Under the pieces are notes generated by a model. That model had not been told where the DNA came from. It ran no database searches and saw nothing but the letters and a program-made list of their open reading frames with translations. DNA of 64,000 nt from Nannochloris sp. 'desiccata'. Lineage: Eukaryota > Chlorophyta > Trebouxiophyceae > Chlorellales > Chlorellaceae. The stretch covers positions 124,001-188,000 of the forward strand of contig JAGTXX020000016.1 in NCBI GenBank assembly GCA_019044685.2, in the 5' to 3' direction. The position numbers were made by a program, and so were the translations under genes. Below are positions 1 through 10,272 of this stretch, piece after piece (the stretch's first letter is position 1; each line of letters opens with the position of its first letter).

Positions 1-226
1 TAAGAAGTTTTGTAAATGAGGGCAAGGAACTAGCACACGGGGCGCCCTTGGCCACTGCCAATACTCCATCGGATATCAAATTGTCCATAGACTACCATAA
101 AGTAGCAAAAAAGCCACAAATAAGCTCACCATTTAAGACCTTTGTCACACAAGTCACTGCTGCTTGAAATTTCTGAGGATAGGGAAGAGGACAGCCATGC
201 GATGCTGACATTGTTCTCTCAATCAT
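1..226 (-). CDS. Partial 5' end of an acyl-CoA-binding-domain-like gene
   Basis: This minus-strand gene runs off the left edge. The proposed first coding exon is 226..130 (an alternative start at 211 gives MSASHG...). It is followed by a 75-nt GT-AG intron (129..55) and an open second exon 54..1. The joined residues include YPQKFQAAVTCVTKVLNG followed by SLPSFTKLL. This resembles helix 1 to helix 2 of acyl-CoA-binding domains, where an F-x-A-A-V segment is followed by a leucine-rich stretch before the FY-x-LYKQA motif, which would lie outside the window. ACBD proteins bind long-chain acyl-CoA esters. Only about 50 residues are visible, so the family call is tentative; the exon structure itself looks sound. 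Confidence 0.4.
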
Positions 227-1044
227 CAATAACAAGCGCACAGTGTAACTGTTGAGGCAGGCTGAATGGCCTATAGGCAGTAAACAATAAATACAATGAA
301 TTTGATTTGATCTTGCCGCGCAGGAGACGCGTAGACTCTGTCACCAACACTATACGATTGCAAATTAATCTCACGCTTGAAAACTATGATTTAAGTATGT
401 GCCAGCCTTCCTGTGAGTCATTACCTCTTCTTATTTTCTCTCCTTTCCTCTGACCTCGCTCGCCCCCATTAGTCAAACACCAGGCTCTTGGATATTCTAC
501 TGCCAAGTGAGGGTGGGTGATGATTTGTTCAAATATATCATTGCCAATCAATACAGAGTCTTGATAGAGATTGAAGTGAGAATATTCGCTTCAGCTGGTT
601 ATACATCTCTGCCTATCACCGGGAAGAAAGGTGGGCCAGCTCGGCTACCGCCTTTCTTGACACGAAAGTGCATTTTTTTACAAAGCAAAAGCAGGGAAAA
701 GACATTAGAAAAATAGTCGTAAAACACAGCATGTATCTTGAAAAAAGGGTACGTTCTTAAGAAGCAAAGAGCAGCAGCCAATGGTGAAAATGGATGGCTT
801 CTGTTCGGGGGAAAAGAAAAGATTAATAGAGAGATGATTTTAGTAAATTTTTATGGAAAGAATAGAGAGAAAAATGCAATGAAGAACGTACTAAAAGCAT
901 ACTAAGGGAACAAACACAACACAAAAATAGAGAAAAAAGACATGTATGAGAAATTTACTTAGTAAACTTGGTAAAAAAGGTACGGCGGTATTAAAAAAAC
1001 CATCAAAATACAGCGACCTCAATTGCTTTTTCGTTGTCTCTAAT
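227..1044. other. Intergenic, no gene seen
   Basis: AT-rich stretch between the start of the left-edge gene and the stop of the pseudokinase gene, both on the minus strand. It should hold the promoter of the former and the 3' UTR of the latter. The open frames here are short and unconvincing. Confidence 0.6.
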
Positions 1045-2862
1045 CTAATCATAATACCCACCTAAAGACAGCTCATCTAACAGCTCATCAGCCTCTTCTG
1101 CATCCAATATTTCATCAGCCAAATCATCCACATTCTCGGGATCGAAAGGCCTTAAATTCACTTGAGCCTCAGCAACCAATTGTTTCAATGCTTCCTCAGA
1201 CATCGGGCCTGCTGTAGCACAGTCTACCCTACTATTTAGAGTGAGCAATTCATCGGAAAGGTTCACTTTCATCCAAGGATGGTCTAATATTTGATTTAAT
1301 CGCATTCTTTCTTCCGGATTTCGTACCAACATGTGTTCCAATAAATCTCGAAGGTCGGGGGACAAATGATCCGGGATGGAATATTCCACACGTGCAATAC
1401 GACCAAGTACTGCTTGTACTGCCGAACGGGCTTCTTTGACATCTTCTGGACGTTCGAATGGGTACATACCTGTGACCATTTTATATAAAGCGACACCTAG
1501 AGCCCAGACATCAGCAGCACAGCTTTGGGTCATTGTGTTATTCAACACTTCTGGGGCTGTATAGGGTAAGGATCCAAGGGCCGAGTGGGGGTCACTATTG
1601 ATTTGTTCGGATTTTGAATAGGCAAAATCTTGAACTTTGACCGAAGGTCTGCCTGAACGACCTCGTCCTGCCAGGGCAGTTGCTGTGGTACCGCCCTTTG
1701 TGCCATTGCCACCGTTGGTAAGGAGAGTGCTGTCCAGTTGAGCATCTAATGCTGCTGTGCTTGCACCTATTCCAGAAAGTGGGCCTGGAGAAGGAGATCG
1801 GTCCATTGGTGTTCCACTCTGAGCTTCATTTTCCTTGGCCGCGGCGGCGGCAGCTGACGCTGCAGCAGCAGAGAGGATGCCATTTGTCATAATAGGAAGC
1901 AGACCAGCATTTGCTCCAGCAACACTACCAGAAATACTCTTACTGTCGATATTCGTTTCTGTAGCAGCAACAGGAGTATCACTTTCCACACCATCAGCGC
2001 CATCAGCACCATCAGCGCCATGACTTCCCCAGCTTAACAACTTATTCTGCAACTTGATTTCTCGATTTTGCGACCCCTTTGAATGCAAATAGAGCAACCC
2101 AACGACAACTTGTTGGAACAACCACCTTGCGTCATCCTCTGGCAACGCGCCTTGTTCGTTTACTAACTCTAAGACATCGCCTCCGGGAACATGCTCCATC
2201 ACAATTGCTAGATGTTTCGGTGTAAGAAATACATCCAATAATTGTACAAATAATGGATGGCCACAACATGCACGGTGTAAAAATAATTCAGAGGCCACGT
2301 GACGGGTAACGCTCGCCCCTCGCTCCACCATTTTTATAACGACGTTCTCATTAGTGTCGCGGCGACGGGCCAGATATAGGAGGCCTAGAGCTTGTTTATA
2401 GTGCTCTCTTACAGGCGCATATATTCTGTAGAAAGGATAAAATAAGATGCGGAAAGTTGGATTTCAGAGAAGAAAAATGGATTCTAAGGGAAGGGTGGAG
2501 GTGGCAATGGCAGTGGGAAAAGGGACAATTTCAGCTAAAATAACGTACCTATGGTTGATGAAAGGGCAGTCTGGGAAATCTCCATAAGACGATTCACGTG
2601 CTGTCGGGCATGTCGAGTCACTTTCCGCAGTATTCCTGTAATGTTCAACATAAAAAGTAAAAAATTAGCTTTGAATAGAAGAGAGGGCCGGCGGATTGCT
2701 TCCTAATTGCAGAGGTAAGGGAAACACAGTAACAGCCGTCCAAAGTTGAAGCACGTACATGCTAGAAGTAGTATCCAATGAAAGGTTCATTCCGTCAGTA
2801 ATATTAGCTTTTCCTCGTCCTCCAGCTCCCTTGATCAGATTGTCCATTTGGGGGATGCCCAA
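1045..2862 (-). CDS. SnRK2-like protein pseudokinase
   Basis: Three exons, 2862..2759, 2635..2549 and 2425..1045, joined by GT-AG introns in phase, give 523 residues. The kinase fold is recognisable. The beta-3 lysine is in VVIK (about K95). A helix-C glutamate lies in VASELFL and LTPKHLAIVMEH precedes the hinge. The APE region is PYTAPEVL, and ADVWALGVALYKMVTG and the acidic C-terminal tail follow. The order and wording match plant SnRK2 kinases (AIVMEY, DFGYSKS, GTPAYIAPEVL). Key catalytic elements are altered. The glycine loop has lost its glycines. The HRD motif reads NRE (about 184-186), so the catalytic Asp is Glu. DFG reads DFA (about 330-332). A low-complexity Ala/Gly/Asp insert of about 125 residues separates the catalytic loop from DFA. 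The family role is stress/ABA or nutrient signalling; here a regulatory or scaffold role is inferred. Confidence 0.85.
1992..2018. repeat. Three 9-bp tandem units in coding sequence
   Basis: Three near-identical 9-bp units (catcagcgc / catcagcac / catcagcgc) encode a Gly-Ala-Asp repeat inside the low-complexity insert of the pseudokinase. Confidence 0.8.
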
Positions 2863-3266
2863 TATTTCGAACTAAGGTCTAATGAAAGCAAAAAAGGTGC
2901 AATAAGTAGATATTTGCGTATATCAATTTTAAATCTCAAGATATAGGGAGTTAATTAGAACATAGAGCACTTGCTGCAACCAAAAGACGGATAAATTTGG
3001 ATGGGGACGGACTAGTTAAGTGATGCTGCTGCTCTGCAGCCAAGATTCTTTTAATTGGAGAATTCTAAAGGCTCAATAGTGATGCATTGCACTAAATTAA
3101 CGCCGTCAAGGCTGATGTTTTCCGCTGTTCAAATCGTCCGACTCATCCAGCTGCTGAAGTGGCTCACTGGATTTTTTCTTAGCCCCAAATTTTTATTTGT
3201 TACTTTTGACATGCCTTTCAAAGTACAAGTTTAAAAGGTTACATGTACTAATACAAAAACACTAAC
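2863..3266. other. Intergenic, no gene seen
   Basis: About 400 bp between two tandem minus-strand genes. It is expected to carry the promoter of the pseudokinase and the 3' UTR of the RNase H gene. No RNA gene or convincing small reading frame was found. Confidence 0.55.
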
Positions 3267-4358
3267 TTATTTGAGTTTTTGTTTTTTCAGGGTTCGTTCG
3301 CTTAACATATCATCACCCTTACCCTCTACCGCAACCGCTGCTGCTGCCTTTGCGGCCTCTAGTGTCCACATCTCTCCTCCTACCCCTTCATTCCACTCTC
3401 TGATTGCTTCATTACCTAACGCATCAGCTACAGAATTCTCCGCTCTGGGCACTTGCTTTGCTCTAAACTTTTTAAACTTATTCTTCATGGTCACCGCCAA
3501 TTTATGATATGGCATCAAGCCTTCATTTTTAACTTTCCACAGACCTAATACTTGATTCACTATAAGCTTCGAATCCCCTTGAACTTCTATAGAATCGTAT
3601 CCCATGTCGTGTGCAGCTTGAAGGCCAGCTATAAGCCCTGCGTACTCTGCTTGATTGTTCGTGAAACATTCGCCCATGTAAGCTTTGACTGTTCCCACTT
3701 CAAAGCCAGTTGCTGCGTCGTACAAAACAGCACCTAGAGCAGCTGGTCCAGGGTTGCGTTTAGATGCACCGTCAAACTGCATTCGAGCGGTGCTGCCGGG
3801 AGGTACAAGGGTTTTAAGAGTGGTGGTAGTTGCGGTGTGGGTCGCTTGCCTAGATGTCATTGCAGCAGTGGGGACAGGGTTTCCAACTAATTCTTCTTCT
3901 GATAGTCTTCGTTCTTCTTCAAAATCTTCTCGACAATCTTCTATACTTGAATACTTGATGCTATTCTTCTTCTTAGATGCTTGTCGCCGTCTCTTCTCCT
4001 CTTCCGCCGTTGGTAAGCTTCTCCCTAGTGCTGCCTCGGAATCGAGTGCTACTGCTACATTATGTTGTTCTAGAAAGCGTGATGCTTCAAGTTCTGAGCT
4101 AAACCCTTTATAAAGGTTATCCCTGTAACCCTGCACTTGTGCTGCGCAGTCGTCCCATGAGAGGTAGATGCCTGGCACACGGCCACGAGCAACAGCATAG
4201 TGAGATTTCTTGCCCATAGGTTTTATGGTGAGTCGATTAACGTTTGGAAGAGGTTCTAAGGCAGCTACCGGGGCGATAGGAAGAGCAGGGGGAACTCGTC
4301 TGGGTTTCAATGTTTTTAGCGATGCTGCTAAAAGCCTGCGAGCTGCCAGGCCGAGCAT
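3267..4358 (-). CDS. Ribonuclease H with N-terminal caulimovirus-VI/RNase H1 hybrid-binding domain
   Basis: Single-exon gene, 363 residues. The N terminus (MLGLAARRLLAASLKTLKPRR) is basic and hydroxylated, consistent with organelle targeting. At about residues 53-97 lies the small hybrid-binding domain of eukaryotic RNase H1 (YAVARGRVPGIYLSWDDC ... SRFLE). A linker of charged residues leads to an RNase H fold at about 193-325. Its four acidic residues are visible: D196 in FDGASKRNPGP, E238 in NNQAEY, D262 in GDSKL and D312 in VADALGNEA. The enzyme should cut RNA in RNA-DNA hybrids, for example R-loops or primer RNA. The catalytic domain is of the bacterial/archaeal-like type I form seen in plant proteins. 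The gene is head-to-head with the GNAT gene, with 206 bp between starts. Confidence 0.88.
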   Translation of the reverse strand: MLGLAARRLLAASLKTLKPRRVPPALPIAPVAALEPLPNVNRLTIKPMGKKSHYAVARGRVPGIYLSWDDCAAQVQGYRDNLYKGFSSELEASRFLEQHNVAVALDSEAALGRSLPTAEEEKRRRQASKKKNSIKYSSIEDCREDFEEERRLSEEELVGNPVPTAAMTSRQATHTATTTTLKTLVPPGSTARMQFDGASKRNPGPAALGAVLYDAATGFEVGTVKAYMGECFTNNQAEYAGLIAGLQAAHDMGYDSIEVQGDSKLIVNQVLGLWKVKNEGLMPYHKLAVTMKNKFKKFRAKQVPRAENSVADALGNEAIREWNEGVGGEMWTLEAAKAAAAVAVEGKGDDMLSERTLKKQKLK

Positions 4359-4564
4359 TCAGGCAGTGTACAGATCGGACAGCATAAATTTACGGCAGCA
4401 TTTACATTTGGGGCGTTTGGTGAGAAAGAAGCTGATTAAAAGCTGTCGCATAATAATGTTCTAAGCATTTAAGCTGATAGCCGCATTGGCTTAATTAGCC
4501 CTGGCTTAAATTTAGCCAATTCCGCGATAAATTTACATTCCTTTAAATCAGATAGGTACTCAAG

Positions 4565-5356
4565 ATGGCAGTACTAGCCCTGCTACCATCTCCTATTCCA
4601 GCTTTTGTGTTAGATCATTGCCGCCACCACAGACTGATCAGCTCACGTCCTCACGCTTGTACCCGCAGCACAAGAATTCTCGCCTCTACTAATAAGTGGA
4701 ACATAGAAATTTCAAGAGGACTACTACCTCAAACGAGCTTAGCAGACGTTGCCGACCTCTTAGCAGCTGCTTTTGGAGAGAGCGGGGGCGACGACGATGA
4801 TTATAACTTAGAAAAGCACTCCTTAGACTCCATAAACCCTATAAAACTAGCAGAAGAATTCAATTTTAAGTTGCGTCTTATGGCTGCTCTTCAATTTAGA
4901 GCCCTGACAGAAGGTAGGCAATACATTACAGTAGTTGCACGTTGTCCTGCCACTGGGAATGTTGCTGGTGTAGTCACTCTGGCACCAGGTCTCGGTCCGG
5001 CCGATGCTGAGGGTCACTTGGAAGACGACGTTGCTGACGACCAAACGATAGCATCTATTAGTAACATGGCGGTAGAAGAGAACTCACGACGGCAAGGTCT
5101 TGGGAAAATCTTATTAGAAACCGTGGAAGGAGCATCAGGAGGCTGGCCAGCGCCACCATGTCTCTTTGCTTTATCTGTCTATAGAACGAATGAAGATGCC
5201 ATACGATTATATGAAAATTCAGGGTATGTAGTTGATGAGAAATGGATAGACCCGAAATGGCTCCGTGCGGCAGAGAGAGGGCTGGTCAGTGGTACGAGAA
5301 GGTCATTGATGATTAAAAAAGTTTCAATGTGGGAAACAGAAAGCGAAGAAGAATAA
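4565..5356 (+). CDS. GNAT-family N-acetyltransferase, probably plastid-targeted
   Basis: Single-exon gene of 263 residues. Residues 1 to about 45 are rich in Ser/Arg/His and poor in acids, like a plastid transit peptide. The GNAT core runs from about 50 to 250. The acetyl-CoA motif RRQGLGKIL follows the beta-4 strand (ASISNMAVEENS), and the C-terminal half contains LSVYRTNEDAIRLYENSGY, the usual motif B. An acidic patch near residue 75-90 and an insert after VTLAPG distinguish it. Plant plastid GNATs of this kind acetylate protein N termini and lysines. The substrate cannot be inferred here. It shares a 206-bp divergent promoter with the RNase H gene. Confidence 0.82.
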   Translation: MAVLALLPSPIPAFVLDHCRHHRLISSRPHACTRSTRILASTNKWNIEISRGLLPQTSLADVADLLAAAFGESGGDDDDYNLEKHSLDSINPIKLAEEFNFKLRLMAALQFRALTEGRQYITVVARCPATGNVAGVVTLAPGLGPADAEGHLEDDVADDQTIASISNMAVEENSRRQGLGKILLETVEGASGGWPAPPCLFALSVYRTNEDAIRLYENSGYVVDEKWIDPKWLRAAERGLVSGTRRSLMIKKVSMWETESEEE

Positions 5357-5505
5357 AGCGGAAAAAAAATAGTTGAACTCTTTCTTATTTTCATCCCTTG
5401 CTTCCTTCACTTATTAGATGTATTATGCTGTCACCTATACTTATTTAAAACTAAAATAATACCTAACAAATAGCTATAAACATCAAACGGCAAATATCTT
5501 CTTCT

Positions 5506-6682
5506 TTACTTGAGCGGGGCCAACCCCAGAGATGCTCTCATTCTATTTGTCTCTTGAATACTCAATGCATCTTTACCACCACCACGCTCTCCTTCTTCAA
5601 TATCATCTTTATCACCACCACGACCAGAGGTGTCTCTTCTAGGCCGCTTCTCATCACGACGGCGTCTCGTAGTATCACCTTCACCTTCATCCACATCTCG
5701 ATCAAAAGGTGATTGATCTCGATCTTTCCGTCTTCTATTCCCATCCCTCTCTCTACTTCTACTTCTACTCCTACTTCTGCTATACTCACGGTCATTATAC
5801 CTTCTTCTATGGTGATCTCTACTTCTACTTCTTCTTCTATGATGACTCTTTCTCTCGTTACGATCTAATTGCCATTTTTCTTTCTTTCTTCGCTCTTCCA
5901 TCGCCATCTCACCTTCTTGTTCTTCCCGCGCTGCTGCTTCTTCTGCAGCTACCCTTGCAGCTTGTTCGTTTCGTACCTCTTCTTCAAATTCATCATTTAG
6001 TACAGAAACACGTGGTTCGAGTTGACCAATTTTTTCCAAAGAATGCCGAGCAGGCAACCTCGGTAATGCAATGTGAAATAAATAATCACCACGTAGCATT
6101 TGATCTATTAATTCGTCAATATGACTCAAAGCAAATGTACCTGAAGGGTCACGGACCCTTACTCTTCTATAATCGTTTAGTAAAGGTTCTAGATAATTGA
6201 AGACATCAACTGCTTTGCCAACGAGGCGAAGGTAAAAAGCTCCAAGGAGACGCAGATACTTGAAATCATCATTTTTAATAAATTCCAAGACGATTTCTTT
6301 GTCTGGTTGGATTTGTAGCATTTTAAGTATTAGGCAAATGAATTCTGTTGGTTTTTGAGGCTCTCCAAACATACCGCCAATGAAGCGGAGATCAATTGCC
6401 TTGTCCACAATGCGTTCAGCTGATAAACCAAAGCAATCTTGCTTCCAATACAGAGAGTCGTAGATCTTTTGACGAAGGATGTATTCAACCAGGTTCTGTA
6501 GGGAAGGAGAGAAAAATATATTTAGTGATCAGAACATTTTAATCACTTATACCCCGAAAATAGAGCATTTAGTGAGATTATCAAGCCATAAAATTCAGAA
6601 TATTATTTCGTGCGTTCCTTGAACTTACTTGTGGATTTGTGCCATGCACAGACGCTGCTTCTTTGTCAGTCCTGTTTGCCAT
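5506..6682 (-). CDS. PRP38: Pre-mRNA splicing factor PRP38
   Basis: Two exons, 6682..6629 (MANRTDKEAASVHGTNPQ) and 6495..5506, give 347 residues. The PRP38 fold spans about 10-180, with NLVEYILRQKIYDSLYWKQDCFG, DLRFIGGMFG, PTEFICLILKMLQIQPDKEI, YLRLLGAFYLRL and the conserved RVRDPSGTFALSHIDE segment. This matches PRPF38A, a component that joins the U4/U6.U5 tri-snRNP and is needed for spliceosome activation. The C-terminal 150 residues are an Arg/Ser/Asp/Glu-rich tail (RSRSRSRSRERD), as in plant and animal homologues. The protein acts in the nucleus. The gene lies downstream of, and on the same strand as, RAD17. Confidence 0.95.
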
Positions 6683-6939
6683 TATATATATGGCAGCTCT
6701 GCGTCTTTACGGCTCCTCCCGCTCTTCACTAGCTTCCAGCTATTGCATTAACTATTTCTAATTATAAATAAATACGCACGCTTTGAGAATCAGTATATAT
6801 AGAGAGTTCTGCCTGCACATAGCATGCATGGCCGTCTTGCCGCCGCCGCCACCACCAAATACAGTATAGCTCTTTTGAATTACAAACCAGCCAGGTACAT
6901 TCTATATCACATACTTATTGCTACGCATATATGAAAAAT

Positions 6940-9492
6940 CTAAATATCATCATCAGAGTCCTCAATCGGGTCCTCTTGTATTACAGCACCTCTCTCGCCA
7001 TGCAGACCACCACCACCACCACCGCCGCCTTGTTCCATTGCCAAATTCTCTACTTCTATTACAGTTCCTCTGCCTCCCACTCCAGCATGCATCACAGTTT
7101 CGTATAACCTTCCATTCCAGAATCTCGTCCACTTCGCAGGCTGTTGATACACTAACGAGGTTGGTGCCGTGTACGGCGCTCTAATATTCTGGCACACTGA
7201 TCGTACAGCAGGCAACAGCTCGGTAGCAAGCAAGGATGCACTATCTAAACCCCCACTCCTACCATAAACAACCCTACCTACACCTGCGGCTTCATGCAAT
7301 TGCTCAGAATTAGCTGCAATTCCACGTTGAACTGTAAATAATGCCGGCGCTCTGAGCGGTTGCCATTGCCGAGGCGCTGGGTGGGAATTCCAAAAACAAA
7401 CTCCTCGTGCTGCGACCATCGCAGCACAAGCATCAGAAATAGTCGTCCCACCTGGAGCATCATCCCCTGCATTTAATAAATCATTTCGTCGCCGTTTGCC
7501 AACGGAAGAAAGGAGGTCAGAGGTGGAAAGTTGACCAAGACACATTGCCAAGTCAAAAATCTCAGAATCTTGGATAAAGTGAGGGAGATTTTCGTGGAGG
7601 AAAGCGTTGACGGACGTCGCTTCAAGACCAGAAGCAGTTAGAACATCGTCTGGGTTGAAACCATCCATTGGTTGTCTCTGTAACCAATCAAGGCATGGAA
7701 CCTGTTCTCTATGAGCAGTGGAAATTAATACAGCGGCAGCTGTGCTGGTGGAAGCAATCCAGGCTTGGCTACTACCATCCTCCTCCTCAGTACGAGCTAC
7801 TGCTGCTGCTGGTACTAGAGGAAGTCTTTTATTGTAGAGTAGTTTCCCAAGTCCATGGAACAATCCTAAAGATGTATCGCGAAGCATAAACGCGACTCTA
7901 TCTACATCATCCTCTGTGATTCCAGCTCCTTTCTTTAGGGTTTTTGCATTCCATGCACCTCCCCGCTGCCGTTTTGCCGCTGGTCGTTTTACTGATCGTT
8001 TTTGCTGCACTGACTTCACCCCTGTGCATGCAAATTGGAGTGAATTTATAGCATTACGTAAGTCTCCACCAGATTGCTCAGCTATAGCCACAATATGACC
8101 CTCAGAAAATAAACTAGTACCACAGCCTCGAGATTCTTTCTTCAGTATATCTCGTAGTACCTTTGCCGTATTCAATGCCGTAATGGGATTGAAACTGATG
8201 GTAGCTACACCAGGGATTGTTTCTAACGCCTGTGCGAGTTCTTTTGGTAGTCCACTGGGCGCTGCCTTATCAGATCTATCTTGTTGTGACCGGCCCGATG
8301 CTTCAGTCCCAAATAACACGATGGGAAAACGAGCGCACCTGGCGAGATTTGATACTGCACATGCGAGACGACGGCGTTGCTCCGGATCTGAACTAAATGG
8401 GAGATCATCGATAAAGACCATTGTGGGACACATAGGACCAGCACTCGCAGCAGGAAGAAGACCACCTCTCAGAGGACCGGTATCTAGTGTTTTATCGTTG
8501 GCATTTTTTATACTAGAACAAGGAAGATTTAGAGGAGTACTCGTACTATTTGTAGGATGCATACCCGTAGTGCAGTGAGTATTAGTAGAAGAGGCATTTA
8601 TTGTGGATAGAGGCAATGCAGGCATTTTCGCTCTGGACGCAAATTCTTCAAACGCTGCGATTTTTGAAACGTAACCAAACCTCTCTGCGAATCTCATAGT
8701 ATTGCTGTCGCTGTTGTTGTTATTTAGGTAGTTAATTTCTTGATATGAAGGTTCAGCTTGAGCTTGCCACTCGGTAATACTAAATCCTAAAGATTCTCCT
8801 AGAGTTCTTAGCGTTGCGGTTTTACCGCAGCCTGGGGGTCCAGTGACGATCAATAGCCTACTAGCATGACCAGGTGCAGGAGTAGTTCCTGCAGCGTGGA
8901 GTTGGATTTGTAGCCATAGTTTGACTTCTTCTATTTTCTTTTTATGAACGGTTAAATCTTCAGGTGCATGTGGTTCGTATTTCACCGACCACATTTCTGC
9001 AGTACTGTGAAGTACGGGATTATCAGTCCTGCCAGCCCCGACCCCATTGGCTGTTGCTGTTGTAGCGTGTGGATGAGGAAGAGAGTCTACAAAATCGAGA
9101 TCCGCATCTTCTTCTGGTATTGTTTTCGACCTTGGATTCTTTCTTTTAGCAGCTCCAGCAGGAAGGTTTTTCTTCTCTGGAGGCTTTTTTGTAGCTTTCC
9201 TGGATGGCCGAGGCCGAGCTGAAGGAGGTTTCGAGCTCGCTGCTGCGAGTAAATTAGCTAGAGGATTGTTAGAGGTAGTGGTAGCAGGAGAAAGGGGAGA
9301 AGATGGAATTGATCTTGGAAGTTGATTGGCTCCTTCAGCTGCTGCTGCTGCACCGCCATCGGCGCCTGTTTGTGGCAGAAGTCGTCGTTGCTGCTGATTT
9401 CGTGGCCGTCGATGCTCGTCTTCATCTTCGCTGCTAGAGTCCACCAAATCAATAACCTCTGTAACCTTCCTAGAGCCCCTTCTTCGGCTCAT
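6940..9492 (-). CDS. RAD17: Cell-cycle checkpoint clamp loader RAD17
   Basis: Single exon, 850 residues. The N-terminal 180 residues are low complexity with an acidic serine patch (DLVDSSSEDEDEH) and basic stretches. The RFC-like ATPase begins with MWSVKYEPHAPEDLTVHKKKIEEV, typical of Rad17/Rad24. Walker A is GPPGCGKTATL and Walker B is MVFIDDLPF. The sensor region has GGDLRNAINSLQFAC. RAD17 with RFC2-5 loads the 9-1-1 clamp at damaged DNA and activates the ATR checkpoint. The C terminus ends in an acidic tail after a poly-Gly run (EDPIEDSDDDI), resembling the conserved acidic C-terminal tail that contacts the 9-1-1 clamp in other Rad17 proteins. Confidence 0.92.
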   Translation of the reverse strand: MSRRRGSRKVTEVIDLVDSSSEDEDEHRRPRNQQQRRLLPQTGADGGAAAAAEGANQLPRSIPSSPLSPATTTSNNPLANLLAAASSKPPSARPRPSRKATKKPPEKKNLPAGAAKRKNPRSKTIPEEDADLDFVDSLPHPHATTATANGVGAGRTDNPVLHSTAEMWSVKYEPHAPEDLTVHKKKIEEVKLWLQIQLHAAGTTPAPGHASRLLIVTGPPGCGKTATLRTLGESLGFSITEWQAQAEPSYQEINYLNNNNSDSNTMRFAERFGYVSKIAAFEEFASRAKMPALPLSTINASSTNTHCTTGMHPTNSTSTPLNLPCSSIKNANDKTLDTGPLRGGLLPAASAGPMCPTMVFIDDLPFSSDPEQRRRLACAVSNLARCARFPIVLFGTEASGRSQQDRSDKAAPSGLPKELAQALETIPGVATISFNPITALNTAKVLRDILKKESRGCGTSLFSEGHIVAIAEQSGGDLRNAINSLQFACTGVKSVQQKRSVKRPAAKRQRGGAWNAKTLKKGAGITEDDVDRVAFMLRDTSLGLFHGLGKLLYNKRLPLVPAAAVARTEEEDGSSQAWIASTSTAAAVLISTAHREQVPCLDWLQRQPMDGFNPDDVLTASGLEATSVNAFLHENLPHFIQDSEIFDLAMCLGQLSTSDLLSSVGKRRRNDLLNAGDDAPGGTTISDACAAMVAARGVCFWNSHPAPRQWQPLRAPALFTVQRGIAANSEQLHEAAGVGRVVYGRSGGLDSASLLATELLPAVRSVCQNIRAPYTAPTSLVYQQPAKWTRFWNGRLYETVMHAGVGGRGTVIEVENLAMEQGGGGGGGGLHGERGAVIQEDPIEDSDDDI

Positions 9493-9550
9493 CCCAACCT
9501 AGTTTCAATTTTTTCTATCTCAATTAATGCTGCATTTTAGTTGTTTTTTC

Positions 9551-10134
9551 CTAGTCTCTTTCGGCCAGTAAAAATTGAGAAATTGCTTTAGCTAGAACTC
9601 TGGCTGGGCGTTGCTGAGGAACGCCTTCTATTCTGTGAACTTCCTTACCATGTAGGTAGAGAATAAATGTGGGGAGGGTGGAAATAATTAGCTCGTCGCC
9701 AACTTCCTGCAGTTAAAAAATAATTATTGGGTAGCGGTTGGAAACCGAGTTGCATGTGATCAAGAAAATACGTCACGAAAAATGCCATTATCAGCCTACA
9801 GGGTTGACTATTAGATTGTCAAGCGTTTGAACATACCTCGACTTCGTCCAAATCAAGGCTATAGAAGTTTATGCTAGGAAAATCAGCTGGGAAGCCCGAG
9901 AATTTAGGAGCCAACGTTTTGCACCTAAAACACCTGCGATACCAAATAAAAACCAATCTCACAGCTTGATCACATTATTCGAAATGTTTACATTGTCCTA
10001 GCATTTTTATTAAAATATTACCAAGGAGCAGTGAAGAAAACGACCGATCGTAGATGCTCTTCACGAAAACTAGACAGCTGCTTTCTCGATGTTATCGGAT
10101 ACCAGACTAGAGAATTGTTAGCACCAATGGGCAT
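9551..10134 (-). CDS. Thioredoxin-like protein with WCFRC active site
   Basis: Three exons, 10134..10022, 9933..9837 and 9706..9551, give 121 residues. Phase-correct joining across the first intron creates the active site APWCFRCK (C39 and C42). The rest follows the thioredoxin fold: RSVVFFTAPW (beta-3), YSLDLDEVE, the cis-proline motif STLPTFILYLHGKEV, and the final helix PARVLAKAISQFL. It should act as a cytosolic or nuclear dithiol-disulfide reductase. The CFRC dipeptide differs from the classical CGPC, so its redox partner may be unusual. It is head-to-head with the NECAP gene (138 bp between starts) and 58 bp downstream of RAD17 on the same strand. Confidence 0.85.
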
Positions 10135-10272
10135 CTGTCTATACCTAAATATTTGTATTAAAAATGCAAGGTATGTCTCAAAAACTGCAATTATACCCCA
10201 GCCCAGAAATGCCTGCTTCGTTAAAACGCCTCTTTACGAGCCATACTTGCCATTATTTTTTAACAATTTACA

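Noticed and set aside
3121..3140. GTTCAAATC word resembling a tRNA T-arm
   Set aside because: No matching acceptor, D or anticodon arms around it.
5709..6200. A plus-strand frame rich in Tyr/Phe/Ser within PRP38
   Set aside because: It is the antisense of the RS-rich tail and has no independent support.
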